From NCBI GenBank assembly GCA_046349355.1, contig JAXMCM010000028.1, positions 62,001 through 126,000 of the forward strand: a stretch of DNA of 64,000 nt, given 5' to 3'. Numbering within the stretch: the stretch's first letter is position 1; every line of letters begins with the position of its first letter. The position numbers and the translations under genes are program-made. The notes below the pieces were generated by a model that worked only from the letters and a program-made list of their open reading frames with translations, did no database searches and was not told the DNA's origin. Source of the stretch: CALKJU01 sp046349355 (GTDB lineage Bacteria; Pseudomonadota; Alphaproteobacteria; Geminicoccales; Geminicoccaceae). Shown one piece after another: positions 51,617 to 62,504 of the stretch.

Positions 51617-52501
51617 TTAGAGGCGCTCGACGACGACCGAGACCTCCATCGGCAGCGCCGCGTCGGCGGCCCCCACATAGCTGCCGGAAACGGGCGACGC
51701 CTGCTCGGGCGAGCGCGCCACGCAGACTCGTATCAGGTCGCTGCTGCCGAACAGGTTGTTGGTCGGGTCGAACTCGACCCAGCCGGCCCCGGGCAGGTAC
51801 ACATCAACCCAGGCGTGTGTGGCGCCGGCACCCGTCGTGGCGTTGCCGCTGCCGCCCTCCGGGTCGAGCGCCGGCGAGTAGAGGTAGCCGCTGACAAAGC
51901 GCGCGGCGATGCCCAGCGAGCGCAGCGCTTCCATCATGAGGGCTGCGAAATCGCGGCAGGTGCCGCCCTCGGCCAGTGTCTGCAGCGGCCCCTGCGTCCC
52001 CTCCTCGAAGCGGGCGCGGTAGGGCAGCGTCTCCTTGATCGTCGACGACAGCGTGCGCAGCAGCTGCTCCGTGCCGACCTCGTCAGCACCATGGAACAGC
52101 TGGCGGACCCAGCGGTCGAGGACGCCTGCCGGATCGGACCACTGCCGCATCCGGTAGGGCGCGAGGTCCGGCAGCTCGTCGGGGAGGTAGTTGAACGGCC
52201 AGCTCTGGGCGAACGGGGCGGTGACGAGGTCCGGATCGTCGAGGCCGTAGTGCTCGAGCTCGATGCGGCTCTCGATGCGCAGCTCCTCGGCCTGTCCGGC
52301 GAAGCTGAGCACGGCCACCGAGTTGCCGTACACATCGAGCAGCCAGCGCGTCTCGGCCGGCTGCGGATTGACGCTCAGGGCGGTACTGCTGAGCCGGATG
52401 GTGTGGCTGTCCCGCGGCCGAAGCATCAGCCGCTGCGGCCCGAGCTCGACCGGGCGGTTGTAGCGGTAATGGGTGGTGTGGGTGATCCGGTAGGGGCGCA
52501 T
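51617..52501 (-). CDS. Transglutaminase-like family protein
   Basis: This 294-residue protein has an N-terminal beta domain (Bact_transglu_N; ITHTTHYRYNRPVELGPQRLMLRPRDSH) and a transglutaminase core. The catalytic Cys is in AEGGTCRDFAALMMEALRSLGIAARFVSGYL, the His in GATHAWVDVYLPGAGWVEFDPTNN and the Asp in the final segment. Such cytosolic cysteine enzymes may act as peptidases or amide ligases; the substrate is unknown. It lies 33 bases downstream of the photolyase gene on the same strand. Confidence 0.87.
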   Translation of the reverse strand: MRPYRITHTTHYRYNRPVELGPQRLMLRPRDSHTIRLSSTALSVNPQPAETRWLLDVYGNSVAVLSFAGQAEELRIESRIELEHYGLDDPDLVTAPFAQSWPFNYLPDELPDLAPYRMRQWSDPAGVLDRWVRQLFHGADEVGTEQLLRTLSSTIKETLPYRARFEEGTQGPLQTLAEGGTCRDFAALMMEALRSLGIAARFVSGYLYSPALDPEGGSGNATTGAGATHAWVDVYLPGAGWVEFDPTNNLFGSSDLIRVCVARSPEQASPVSGSYVGAADAALPMEVSVVVERL

Positions 52502-52534
52502 CGTGGTCCTGGTGGTGAGGGTGCAGCCGGGCGC

Positions 52535-53905
52535 TCAGGCTTCGAGGCGCTCAGCCCAGGACGCATAAGCGGCGATGTCGAACTTTCGTTCCAGTCCGGC
52601 CGCATTCATGTAGCGGACGACACCGAAGATCGGTCGTTCCGTCCACGGCCGGTCATGCATTCCGAAGCACCAGGCGACGCCGGTATAGGAATTCGGGTCG
52701 CGCCCGTCGAGGAAGTAGCGGTTGTTGAGCTGCAGGGCGGTGGCGAAAGCCTCGTCCGGCGTGGCCGACCACTCGAGGATCTTCTTGCCCCAGTACATCC
52801 GCATGTAGTTGTGCATGTAGCCGGTGACGCGCATCTCGCGCATGGCCGCGTTCCAGTAGCGATCATGGGTCCGGCCACGGGCCAGCGCGTCGGCGTCGTA
52901 GCGGTGCGGCCGCGGATCATCGCGATGCGCGTCGAGCGACCGCCGCGCCCAGCCGGGCAGGCCTTCCCAGCGATCGTAGTCCGGATTGTACCAGACGAGG
53001 TTGTGGGCCAGCTCCCGCCGGACGATCAGCTCCTCGAGGAACGAGGCGCGGTCGTCGCCGCTCGCCGGCGTCGCCGCCTGCGCCGCCAGGGCCACCTCGA
53101 GGGCGCCGACCTGGCCGAAGTGCAGCCAGGGACTGAGGTTGGAGCCCTTGGGCCGCGACGGGTCGCTGCGGCCGTCGGCATAGCCCCGGAAGTCGCGTTC
53201 GAGGAAGCGGTGCAGGCACTCGAGGCCGCGGCGTCGGCCGCCGCGAAAGCGGCCGGAGCGCGGCACCGACCGGTCGATGGGCAGGCCGGCGAGGAGCCCG
53301 TCGACGTCGAGCGGCTCCGCCGCCGGCAGGCCGGCGACCGCCGCGGCCCGCACCTCGGGCACGACCTCGGGCTCGGGGCGGAGCCAGTCGCCCAGCTGGC
53401 GCGCGATGCGCGGGCGCAGGGTCCGCGCCGCCACCTCGGCCTTGGCCGATGCGGTCTCGACCGGAACCACGAGCTCGGTCTCGACCTCGATGACGGCGCG
53501 GTCGGCGGCGGCGGCGAGCCGGTCGCGCCATGCCCGCTGGTGGCGCAGGTAGCCGCGGTCGCAGACGACGAGATGAGCCTGCGCAGCGAGCTCGAGCGCC
53601 ACCGCGTCGGGCGGCCCGGCCCGGAGGACGAAACGCACGCCGATCGCCTCGAGGTCGGCCGCGGTCTCGGCCAACCCCTCGAGCATGAAGGCGAAATGGC
53701 GCTCGTTGGCTTCCGGATAGCCGGCGTCGAGGCCGAAGCCGACGACCACCGGCAGGCCCGCCCGGTTGGCGAGAAGGATCGCCTCCGTCAGGGCGGGGTT
53801 GCATGCGGCGCGTTGCGCCTGCTGCATCCAGTAGAGCACATAGGGCGAGCCGGGCCGGGTCGGCCGGTCGTTGAGCCTGCGGGCTCGGGAGGAAAGCGGC
53901 AGCAT
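52535..53905 (-). CDS. phrB: Class II deoxyribodipyrimidine photolyase
   Basis: This 456-residue FAD photolyase is recognisable as class II from YVLYWMQQAQRAACNPAL at the start, HNLVWYNPDYDRWEGLPGWA, MREMRVTGYMHNYMRMYWGKKILEW and the tail LNNRYFLDGRDPNSYTGVAWCFGMHDRPW. Class II enzymes repair cyclobutane pyrimidine dimers using light. An N-terminal antenna-type domain spans about 20-130. It is divergent from a lipid kinase gene. Class II is much less common in bacteria than class I. Confidence 0.88.
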   Translation of the reverse strand: MLPLSSRARRLNDRPTRPGSPYVLYWMQQAQRAACNPALTEAILLANRAGLPVVVGFGLDAGYPEANERHFAFMLEGLAETAADLEAIGVRFVLRAGPPDAVALELAAQAHLVVCDRGYLRHQRAWRDRLAAAADRAVIEVETELVVPVETASAKAEVAARTLRPRIARQLGDWLRPEPEVVPEVRAAAVAGLPAAEPLDVDGLLAGLPIDRSVPRSGRFRGGRRRGLECLHRFLERDFRGYADGRSDPSRPKGSNLSPWLHFGQVGALEVALAAQAATPASGDDRASFLEELIVRRELAHNLVWYNPDYDRWEGLPGWARRSLDAHRDDPRPHRYDADALARGRTHDRYWNAAMREMRVTGYMHNYMRMYWGKKILEWSATPDEAFATALQLNNRYFLDGRDPNSYTGVAWCFGMHDRPWTERPIFGVVRYMNAAGLERKFDIAAYASWAERLEA

Positions 53906-53979
53906 GGCGTGGAGCGACGGTCCCTGATGGCGGCGGCGGAGATCTGGACGAAGGCGGGACCCGGGTCCATCCCCCGCCG

Positions 53980-54867
53980 ATGGAATGTTCGATGAGGGAA
54001 GCGCGGCGCGCGCTCGTCCTCGTCAACCGCCGCAGCCGGCAGGGCGGCCAGGGCGTCGATGCCGCGCTCGACGTGCTGCGGCAGGGCGGGCTCGCCCTCG
54101 ACCTCGAATCGCCCGGCGAGCCCGAGCATACCGGGCGGCTGATCCTGGCGCGCCGCGACGAGGTCGACCTGGTGATCGTCGCCGGCGGCGACGGAACGCT
54201 CAACGCCGCGACGCCGGCGCTCCTGGAGACCGGCCTGACCCTCGGCATCCTGCCGACCGGCACCGGCAACGACCTTGCCCGGACCCTCAAGCTGCCCCTC
54301 GACCTCGCCGGTGCCGCCGGCGTCATCGTCGCCGGCCGCAGCCAGGCGATCGATGTCGGCATGGTCAACGGCCAGCCGTTCCTCAACGCCGCCACCGTCG
54401 GGCTCAGCAACGAGGCGGCGCGGCGCCTCACCGGCGAGGTCAAGCAGCGCTGGGGCCCGCTCGGCTACCCGGTGACCCTGGTCGACGCCTGGCGGGCATC
54501 GCACCCCTTCGACGCCGCGATCGAGGGCGAGTTCGGCCGCGAGCGGCGACGCTCGATACAGATCGTGATCGGCAACGGCCGCCATCATGGTGCCGGGATG
54601 ACGGTCGCCGCCTCGGCGGCGATCGACGACCACGCGCTCGACGTCTACAGCCTCGACCCGCAACCCTGGTGGCGGGCGGTCCGGCTGATCCCGCTGCTGC
54701 GTCTCGGCGCCGACCATGCGCCGGAGGGCATGTGGCGGACACGGACGCGCCGGCTCCGCCTCGAGACGGACCGGCCGCTGCGCATCCGCACCGACGGCGA
54801 GCCGACCACCCGGACGCCGGCCATCTTCGAGGTCAAGGCCGCGGCGCTGCGCGTGCTGGTGCCGTAG
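53980..54867 (+). CDS. YegS/DAGK-family lipid kinase
   Basis: This 295-residue protein has the diacylglycerol/sphingosine kinase catalytic domain: ALVLVNRRSRQG, VIVAGGDGTLNAATPALLETGLTLGILPTGTGNDLARTL with the GGDGT nucleotide motif, and the C-terminal beta-sandwich with ALDVYSLDPQPWWRA. It phosphorylates a lipid such as diacylglycerol at the membrane. Two ATGs (53980, 53992) are possible and neither has a clear ribosome site. The 209 bases after it, up to rfbA, hold GC-rich inverted repeats (55036-55055) but no gene. Confidence 0.85.
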   Translation: MECSMREARRALVLVNRRSRQGGQGVDAALDVLRQGGLALDLESPGEPEHTGRLILARRDEVDLVIVAGGDGTLNAATPALLETGLTLGILPTGTGNDLARTLKLPLDLAGAAGVIVAGRSQAIDVGMVNGQPFLNAATVGLSNEAARRLTGEVKQRWGPLGYPVTLVDAWRASHPFDAAIEGEFGRERRRSIQIVIGNGRHHGAGMTVAASAAIDDHALDVYSLDPQPWWRAVRLIPLLRLGADHAPEGMWRTRTRRLRLETDRPLRIRTDGEPTTRTPAIFEVKAAALRVLVP

Positions 54868-55076
54868 GCGCCACGTCCGCAACGAGCCGGCCCGACGCGA
54901 GCGCAGGACGTCGGCGGCGCGGTCCCGGCGGTCACCGGAACGCGCGAGCCATGGTGGGCCGGCCGTGGCGCGAAGACCGGCCTGACGGCACCGCGGCCTG
55001 CCGCGTCAGCTGCCCCAACGCCGGTCGAGGCGCAGCCGGCTGCATCCGTAGCCGGCGCGCGCGGCCGGCCCCGGGC

Positions 55077-56018
<942 letters not shown>

Positions 56019-56023
56019 GGCGC

Positions 56024-57076
56024 TCAGCCGACCTCGTCCAGCCGCGGCATCGCCGGCAGCTCCAGCATCGAGCCCTCGAGCTCGGTGGCGCGGACGATGC
56101 GGTGCCAGCGCTGCAGCTCCTGGTACCAGGCCAGGGTGATCGTCTCGGTGGTCTTGTGCAGCGTCCCGGCCTCGAGCCGCTCGAAGATCTCGCGGGCACC
56201 GTCGGCGGCGGTGAGCTGCGCCTTCCAGCCCAGCGCCTCGACGCGGTCGAAGGCGACCCGGTAGGAGCGGTGGTCGGCATCGCCGTACCACTCGATGCGC
56301 ACCGACCGCGGCAGCACCCCGCAGATCATCTCGGCGAGCGGGCCAAGGCGATAGTTGTTGGCCTCGGAGCCGATGTTGAAGATCCGGCCGTTCACCTGCT
56401 CGACCGGGGCGGTGAGCATGAACATCTGCGCCCGGGCGGTGTCGCGGACATGGACCATCGGCCGCCACTGGCTGCCGTCGCGCATCAGCGGCAGCACGCC
56501 GTCCTTCCAGGCGCCATAGGTCATGCCGTTGACGGCGAGGTCGAAGCGCATCCGCGGGCTGTAACCGTAGACCGTGGCCTGGCGCAGCACGATCACGCAG
56601 AAGCGGGCGTCGGCCAGCGGCAGCACGCCCTGCTCGGCCTTCTCGTTGGCCTTGGCGTAGGTGGTCAGCGGGTTGGTGCGGGTCTCCTCGGTGCAGACGA
56701 GGCCCGGATCCTGGAAGCCGTAGATCGAGCAGGACGACGGCAGGATGTAGCGGCGCACGCCGGCCATCTTGGCCAGCCGGGCGCAGCGCACCCGGGCCTG
56801 GTGGTTGATCTGCCAGGTCGCCTCGGCGAACTGCTCGCCGCTCGGGTCGTTCGAGATGGCGACGAGGTCGATCACCGCGTCGACGTCGCGGAAGTGGGCC
56901 AGCGCCAGCTGGCGGGCGTCGGCGCGGATCTTCTCGAGGTTGGGATGCGGCTGCAGGAGCTGCTCGCCGAAGAAGAAGCGGTCGATAGCGCGCACACGGT
57001 AGCCCGCCTCGAGCAGCAGCGGGACCAGCGTGGTGCCGATGTAGCCGCCCGCACCGGTGACGAGGATGCGCTGCAT
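56024..57076 (-). CDS. NAD-dependent epimerase/dehydratase with altered catalytic motif
   Basis: This 350-residue extended SDR has the NAD motif VTGAGGYIGTTLVPLLLEAGY (residues 5-25), DLVAISNDPSGEQF, LPSSCSIYG as the Ser region, and the Tyr at TTYAKANEKAEQG. The residue four after Tyr is Asn, not the usual Lys (YxxxN); Lys occurs two and six places after Tyr. It shares the SNDP and SSCS motifs with the SDR at 46850-47884, so the two are paralogs. It lies between rfbC and rfbA, hence likely acts on a dTDP-sugar. Confidence 0.82.
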   Translation of the reverse strand: MQRILVTGAGGYIGTTLVPLLLEAGYRVRAIDRFFFGEQLLQPHPNLEKIRADARQLALAHFRDVDAVIDLVAISNDPSGEQFAEATWQINHQARVRCARLAKMAGVRRYILPSSCSIYGFQDPGLVCTEETRTNPLTTYAKANEKAEQGVLPLADARFCVIVLRQATVYGYSPRMRFDLAVNGMTYGAWKDGVLPLMRDGSQWRPMVHVRDTARAQMFMLTAPVEQVNGRIFNIGSEANNYRLGPLAEMICGVLPRSVRIEWYGDADHRSYRVAFDRVEALGWKAQLTAADGAREIFERLEAGTLHKTTETITLAWYQELQRWHRIVRATELEGSMLELPAMPRLDEVG

Positions 57077-57120
57077 GGCGGAAGGCCCTTTCGTGGCGGG
57101 AGCGGGAGGTTGGGGTTCGG

Positions 57121-57675
57121 TCACGCGAACACGGCCGGGAGGTCGCGAAACGCCGGCTGCGCCCTGTCCTTGGCGGACAGGACCGGCTCGCGGCCGGCGA
57201 GCGGCCAGGCGATGGCGAGGTCGGGGTCGTCCCAGCGCACACCCCGGTCGTGGTCGGGAGCGTAGGGCGCGTCGACCTTGTAGAAGACCTCGGTGTCGGG
57301 AACGAGGGTGACGAAGCCGTGGGCGAAGCCTTTGGGCACCAGCAGCTGGCGGCCGTTCTCCGCGCTCAGCTCGACGGCGACGTGGCGGCCGTAGCCCGGC
57401 GAGGAACGGCGCAGGTCGACGGCGACGTCGAGGATGGCGCCGCGCAGCACGCGCACGAGCTTGCTCTGGGCGAAGGGCGGGGTCTGGAAGTGCAGGCCGC
57501 GCAGGGTGCCGGGCGTCGCCGACAGGGACTGGTTGTCCTGCACGAAGTCGAGGTCGAGCCCGGCCGCGGCCATGGCACCATGGCTCCACGTCTCGCAGAA
57601 ATAGCCGCGCGCATCGCCGTGCCGCTTCGGCACGATGATCCTGACGTCGGCGATCGCGGTCGGGATGACCTCCAT
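57121..57675 (-). CDS. rfbC: dTDP-4-dehydrorhamnose 3,5-epimerase
   Basis: This 184-residue cupin has RGYFCETWSHGAM, DNQSLSATPGTLRGLHFQTPPFAQSKLVRVLRGAILDVAVDLR with the catalytic His, and PKGFAHGFVTLVPDTEVFYKVDAPYAPDHDRGVRWDDPDLAIAWPL with the Asp/Tyr region. It epimerises C3 and C5 of dTDP-4-keto-6-deoxyglucose. It is the first gene of rfbC-SDR-rfbA on the minus strand, with a 44-base gap to the SDR, and divergent from the S9 peptidase. Confidence 0.92.
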   Translation of the reverse strand: MEVIPTAIADVRIIVPKRHGDARGYFCETWSHGAMAAAGLDLDFVQDNQSLSATPGTLRGLHFQTPPFAQSKLVRVLRGAILDVAVDLRRSSPGYGRHVAVELSAENGRQLLVPKGFAHGFVTLVPDTEVFYKVDAPYAPDHDRGVRWDDPDLAIAWPLAGREPVLSAKDRAQPAFRDLPAVFA

Positions 57676-57831
57676 GCGGTGCCGCCTCCAGCGGGCTCGG
57701 ACGTGATGCCGTCCTCCATACTCCAGACCGGCCTAAGCATGGGTTAACGACGATTGGCGTCCGCCGCGTCACCGCGACGGCTTGCCCTCGCGGCCGATCG
57801 CGGTGCATGTCGGCGGTTCGGCAGAACCGGC

Positions 57832-59930
57832 ATGACGGCATCATCATCCATCACACACGGTGGCGACGCTCAGCAGCGGCCCGCCCGCCGCCACGACCGC
57901 TTCGGCAATGGCTGGACGGACGAGCACGACTGGCTGCGCGACCCCGGCTGGCCCGACGTCACCGATCCGGCGATCCTCGCCCATCTCGAGGCCGAGAACG
58001 ACCGGTTCGAGGCGGCGATGGCGCCGCACCGGGCGCTGATCGACACGCTGGCCGCCGAGCTGAAGGCGCGCGTCCCGGCCGAGGACGCCTCGGTGCCGGT
58101 GCGCGAGGGCGGCTTCGAGTACCGCTGGCGCTACCGGAGCGGCGCGGAGTACCGCGTCTGGGAGCGCCGACCTGCGGGCAGCGACGAGGCCGGCTGGCGG
58201 ACGATCCTCGACGAGAACGCCGAGGCGGCCGGCCGGCGCTACTTCGCGCTGCGCAGCCTGTCGGCGAGCCCGGACGGGCGGCTGCTGGCCTACGCCACCG
58301 ACGAGGACGGCAGCGAGCGCTACGCCATCCACCTCGAGGACCTCGCCACCGGCGAGCGGCTGGCCGACCTCGTCCGCAACACCGCCGGCAGCATCGTCTG
58401 GGCCGAGGACGGGCGGACGCTGCTCTATGTCGAGCTGAACGAGCTGCTGCGGCCCTGGCGGGTGCGCGGCCACCGGCTGGGCAGCGATCCCGCCGGCGAC
58501 GCCGTGCTGTTCGAGGAGACCGACCCGGCGTTCTTCGTCTCGATCGACAAGACGCTGGACCGGCGCTGGATCGTGATCGGCACGGGCTCGCACGTCACCA
58601 CCGAGAGCTGGCTGGTCGACGCGGCGAGGCCGGATCAGCCGCCTCGGCTGGTGGCGGCGCGGCGCAAGGGCCACCGCTACCGGGTCGACCACGCGCACGG
58701 CCGGCTGTGGATCCTGACCGACGACCTGCACCCGAACTTCCGGCTGGTGTCGGTGCCGGCGGACGCGCCGGACGAGGCCGGCTGGCGGCAGGAGATCGCC
58801 GCCGACGACGCGCACTACCTGCAGGACCATCGCTGCTTCGACGGGTTCATGCTGCTGCGCGAGCGGCGCGACGGCATGGCCGGGCTGCGCCTGCGCCGCT
58901 GGGACGGCAGCGAGCACCTCGTCCCCTTCCCCGACGCCGCCGGCTCGCCGCAGATCGGCGACAACCGGGAGTTCGTCACCGCCACCGCCCGGCTGACCTA
59001 CAGCTCGATGGTGACCCCGCCGACCGTCTACGACCTCGACGCGGCGAGCCTGAAGCTGACCGTGCGCAAGCAGCTGGTGCCGCCGGGCTACGACGCGGCG
59101 CTCTACGCCACCGAGGCGCTGATCGCCCGCGCCGCCGACGGCACGGCGGTGCCGATCTCGCTGCTGCGCCGGCGCGATGCGCCGGGCGGCGGACCGCTGC
59201 TGCTCTACGGCTACGGCGCCTACGGCCACGGGCTGGATGCGAGCTTCCAGCACACCCGGCTGTCGCTGGTCGACAGGGGGTTCGCCTACGCGCTGGCGCA
59301 TGTCCGCGGCGGCGACGAGAAGGGCCCGCGCTGGTGGCAGGACGGCAAGCTGCAGGCCAAGCCCAACACGTTCACCGACTTCGTCGCCTGCGCCGAGGCC
59401 CTGGTCGCGGCCGGGCACGCGCGGGCCGGCGAGATCGCCATCAAGGGCACCAGCGCCGGCGGCCTGCTGATCGGGGCCGTGCTCAACCTGCGGCAGGACC
59501 TCTGGCGCTGTGCCATCGCCGAGGTGCCGTTCGTCGACGTGCTGCACACCATGCTCGACGCCAGCCTGCTGCTGACGCCGATCGAGTGGCCGGAATGGGG
59601 CGACCCGATCCGCGACGAGCAGGCCTTCGCGACGATCCGCGGCTACAGCCCCTACGACAATGTCGCGCCCCTGCCCTATCCCGAGATCCTGGCGACGGCC
59701 GGGCTCAGCGACCCGCGCGTCGGCTACTGGGAACCGGCCAAGTGGATCGCCCGGCTGCGCCGGCTGTCGACCGGCGAGGGGCGGATCCTGCTGCGGACCC
59801 ACATGGACGCCGGCCATGGCGGCCGCTCGGGACGCTACGAGGCGCTGGCGGACCTCGCCGAGCAGTACGCCTTCGTCCTAAGCTCGTTCGCGGGCCGCGG
59901 CGGCGGCCGGGCGCCAGGGGGAGGCGAAGG

Positions 59931-59934
<4 letters not shown>
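57832..59934 (+). CDS. Prolyl oligopeptidase family serine peptidase (oligopeptidase B-like)
   Basis: This 700-residue S9 peptidase has a beta-propeller (about 75-415) followed by an alpha/beta hydrolase domain. The nucleophile is Ser in IKGTSAGGLLIGAVLN, the Asp is in SDPRVGYWEPAKW and the His in TRTHMDAGHGG (read as RTHMDAGHGGRSGR). LLYGYGAYGHGLDASF and AHVRGGDEKGPRWWQDGK are typical of PtrB. It cleaves small peptides after basic residues in the cytosol. The stop overlaps the GTG start of the next gene. Confidence 0.9.
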
Positions 59935-60515
<581 letters not shown>

Positions 60516-60551
60516 ACGCGCTGCCGTTCTCGTTTGGAGAGGCCTACCGGC

Positions 60552-60604
60552 CTTCGGCCTGCTTGAGGCCGGGGGTGGATCCTCTTCGGCCTGCTTGAGG
60601 CCGG
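60552..60604. repeat. Tandem 21-base hairpin repeat between convergent genes
   Basis: The 21-mer from 60552 to 60572 recurs exactly at 60584-60604 (32-base period). Each copy holds CGGCCT and AGGCCG arms around GCTTG. It lies in the 110-base gap between the DUF1185 gene and a convergent aminotransferase. It probably acts as a transcription barrier or is a small mobile repeat remnant. No T-run is present. Confidence 0.5.
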
Positions 60605-60625
60605 CGGACGGGTCCCTGGTTTTCC

Positions 60626-61471
60626 TCAGGTCACCGGCTGCTGGCGGGCGAAGGCCATGTAGAGGTCGCGGGCGCGGCGGGTGACCGGGCCGTAGTCGAG
60701 GCGGCGGTCCTCGAGGCGGGTGATCGGCAGGACCTTGCCGTAGTTGCCGGTGCTGAACAGCTCGTCGGCGTCGCGCAGGTCGGCCGGCGTCAGCGTCGTC
60801 TCGACCGCCTCGATGCCGTCCTCCTGCAGCAGCTGCATGACCCGGCGGCGGGTGATGCCGGCGAGGAAGGTGCCGTTGGCCGAGGGCGTCAGCGCCACGC
60901 CGTCCTTGACCATCCACAGGTTGGCGCTGGTCAGCTCGGCGACGTTGCCGCTGGGATCGAGCGTCACCGCCCCGTCGAAGCCCTTCGCCCGGGCCTCGCG
61001 GTTGGCGCGCTGCATGTTCGGGTAGAGGCAGCTGGCCTTGGCGTCGGTCGGGGCGGCGTCGCGGGCCGGGCGGCGGAAGCTCGAGAAGCACACCGCCATG
61101 CCCGAGGGCTCGGGCATGGCGAGGTCGTGGATGGCCAGGACGAAGCGGGTCGAGGCGGCATCCGGCATGAAGAAGCCGTCGGTGGCGTAGAACATCGGCC
61201 GGACGTAGAGCTCGGCCCCGGCCGGATGGCGGCGGATGCCCTCGCGGCACAGCGCCTCGATCGCGGCGGCGTCGAGCGTGGGCTCGAGCAGCATCTTGCG
61301 CGCGGACTCGACCGCCCGCTCGCAGTGGCGGTCGAGGTCGGGGGCGAGGCCCGAGAAGGCGCGCGCCCCGTCGAAGATGACGCTGGACAGCCAGAAGGCG
61401 TGGTCGAGCGGCCCCAGGATGCGCGGCTGCTCGTCGTACCACCTGCCGTCGAACCAGACCTGCGCCGCCAT
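60626..61471 (-). CDS. Class IV PLP aminotransferase (branched-chain type)
   Basis: This 281-residue enzyme of the IlvE fold has WFDGRWYDEQPRILGPLDHAF, SSVIFDGARAFSG near the cofactor, the likely PLP Lys in PTDAKASCLYPNMQRANREAR and LTSANLWMVKDGVALTPSANGTFLAGITRRRV. It is distinct in sequence from the class IV enzyme at 18979-19905. Its substrate may be a branched-chain or D-amino acid. It lies 61 bases downstream of a DapA-family gene on the same strand, so the two may share a pathway. Confidence 0.83.
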   Translation of the reverse strand: MAAQVWFDGRWYDEQPRILGPLDHAFWLSSVIFDGARAFSGLAPDLDRHCERAVESARKMLLEPTLDAAAIEALCREGIRRHPAGAELYVRPMFYATDGFFMPDAASTRFVLAIHDLAMPEPSGMAVCFSSFRRPARDAAPTDAKASCLYPNMQRANREARAKGFDGAVTLDPSGNVAELTSANLWMVKDGVALTPSANGTFLAGITRRRVMQLLQEDGIEAVETTLTPADLRDADELFSTGNYGKVLPITRLEDRRLDYGPVTRRARDLYMAFARQQPVT

Positions 61472-61532
61472 CGTCAGCCTCCCGCGATACCGGCACGGAT
61501 CGTAGCAGGCGCGCGGCCGGCCGGAACCCCGC

Positions 61533-62438
61533 TCACGGGAAGTCCGGCAGGGCCGCGGCGTAGCGGGCGGCGGTGGCGAGGCCCAGGGGCTCGGGCGGCT
61601 GGGCCGGCTGGCGGTCGTGGACGTTGCCGAGGCCGAGGCGGCGGGCGGCGATGCGCTTGCCGTAGCAGAGGAACTGGTCGATCGACTGCATGGTGAAGAC
61701 GATGAGCGGCAGGATCTCGCGGTAGAGCCGCTCGGCCTCTGCCTCGTCGCCGCGGCGCATGGCCTCGTAGATGCGGACCTGGACGTCGAAGCATTCGGGG
61801 GCGGGGATCATGCCGGCGCAGCCGGCGCGCAGCACGTCCGGCAGCTCCAGCCCGCCGCGGCCGTTGAACACCGCGACCTCGCCGCGCAGGGCCTCGACCT
61901 GGCGGGCGATCTCGAGGGCCGAGGCCTCGCCCTTGAGCAGCACGAAGTTGGGGTGGTTGCGGCGCAGCGCCAGCAGGCTGTCGGTGCCGAGGCCGACGCC
62001 CAGATATTGCGGCGCGTTCTGGATGCCGACCGGGATGGGTGCACGGTCGGCGACGGCGCCGAAGAAGCGCAGCAACTCGGCCTCGGCCAGCGGGCGCTGC
62101 GGCGGCGGCTGCAGGATCACCCAGGCGGCACCGAGCCCGGCGGCGGCGCGGACGAAGCCGGCCTGGATCGCCGGGGTCTCGCCGAACACGGTGATCGCCA
62201 CCGGCACCCGGCCGGCGACGTCCTCGAGCAGCCATTCCATGACCTGCCGGCGCTCGTCGGGCGCCAGCTTGGCGACCTCGGTGGCGAGGCCGAGGGCGGC
62301 GATCCCGTGCGCCCCGCCGGCGATGCAGGCCTCGGCCTGGCGGCGCATGGCCGCCCGGTCGAGCCGGCCGGCGGCATCGAAGAAGGCGTAGAGGATCGGG
62401 TAGATGCCGGCGAAGGCGGGAGCGGACACGGGACGCAT
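61533..62438 (-). CDS. DapA/NanA-family aldolase-like protein, atypical active site
   Basis: This 301-residue class I aldolase-fold protein has the Schiff-base Lys in HPNFVLLKGEAS (about 160), and GAHGIAALGLATEVAKLAPDERR replacing the usual GTTGE. IPVGIQNAPQYLG replaces the usual YN-P motif, where the Tyr is a proton relay. Loss of that Tyr and the TT pair argues against true dihydrodipicolinate synthase. It may cleave or form another keto-acid bond. Its 3' end lies 61 bases upstream of the aminotransferase start. Confidence 0.78.
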   Translation of the reverse strand: MRPVSAPAFAGIYPILYAFFDAAGRLDRAAMRRQAEACIAGGAHGIAALGLATEVAKLAPDERRQVMEWLLEDVAGRVPVAITVFGETPAIQAGFVRAAAGLGAAWVILQPPPQRPLAEAELLRFFGAVADRAPIPVGIQNAPQYLGVGLGTDSLLALRRNHPNFVLLKGEASALEIARQVEALRGEVAVFNGRGGLELPDVLRAGCAGMIPAPECFDVQVRIYEAMRRGDEAEAERLYREILPLIVFTMQSIDQFLCYGKRIAARRLGLGNVHDRQPAQPPEPLGLATAARYAAALPDFP

Positions 62439-62504
62439 CCAGCAGCTGCGGGGTCCGGCAAGCCTAGCCCGCCGTCCCCGCCAGCAGAAGCCGCGACGCG
62501 CCGC

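Noticed and set aside
60552..60604. CRISPR array
   Set aside because: There are only two units of 21 bases with an 11-base gap and no cas genes.
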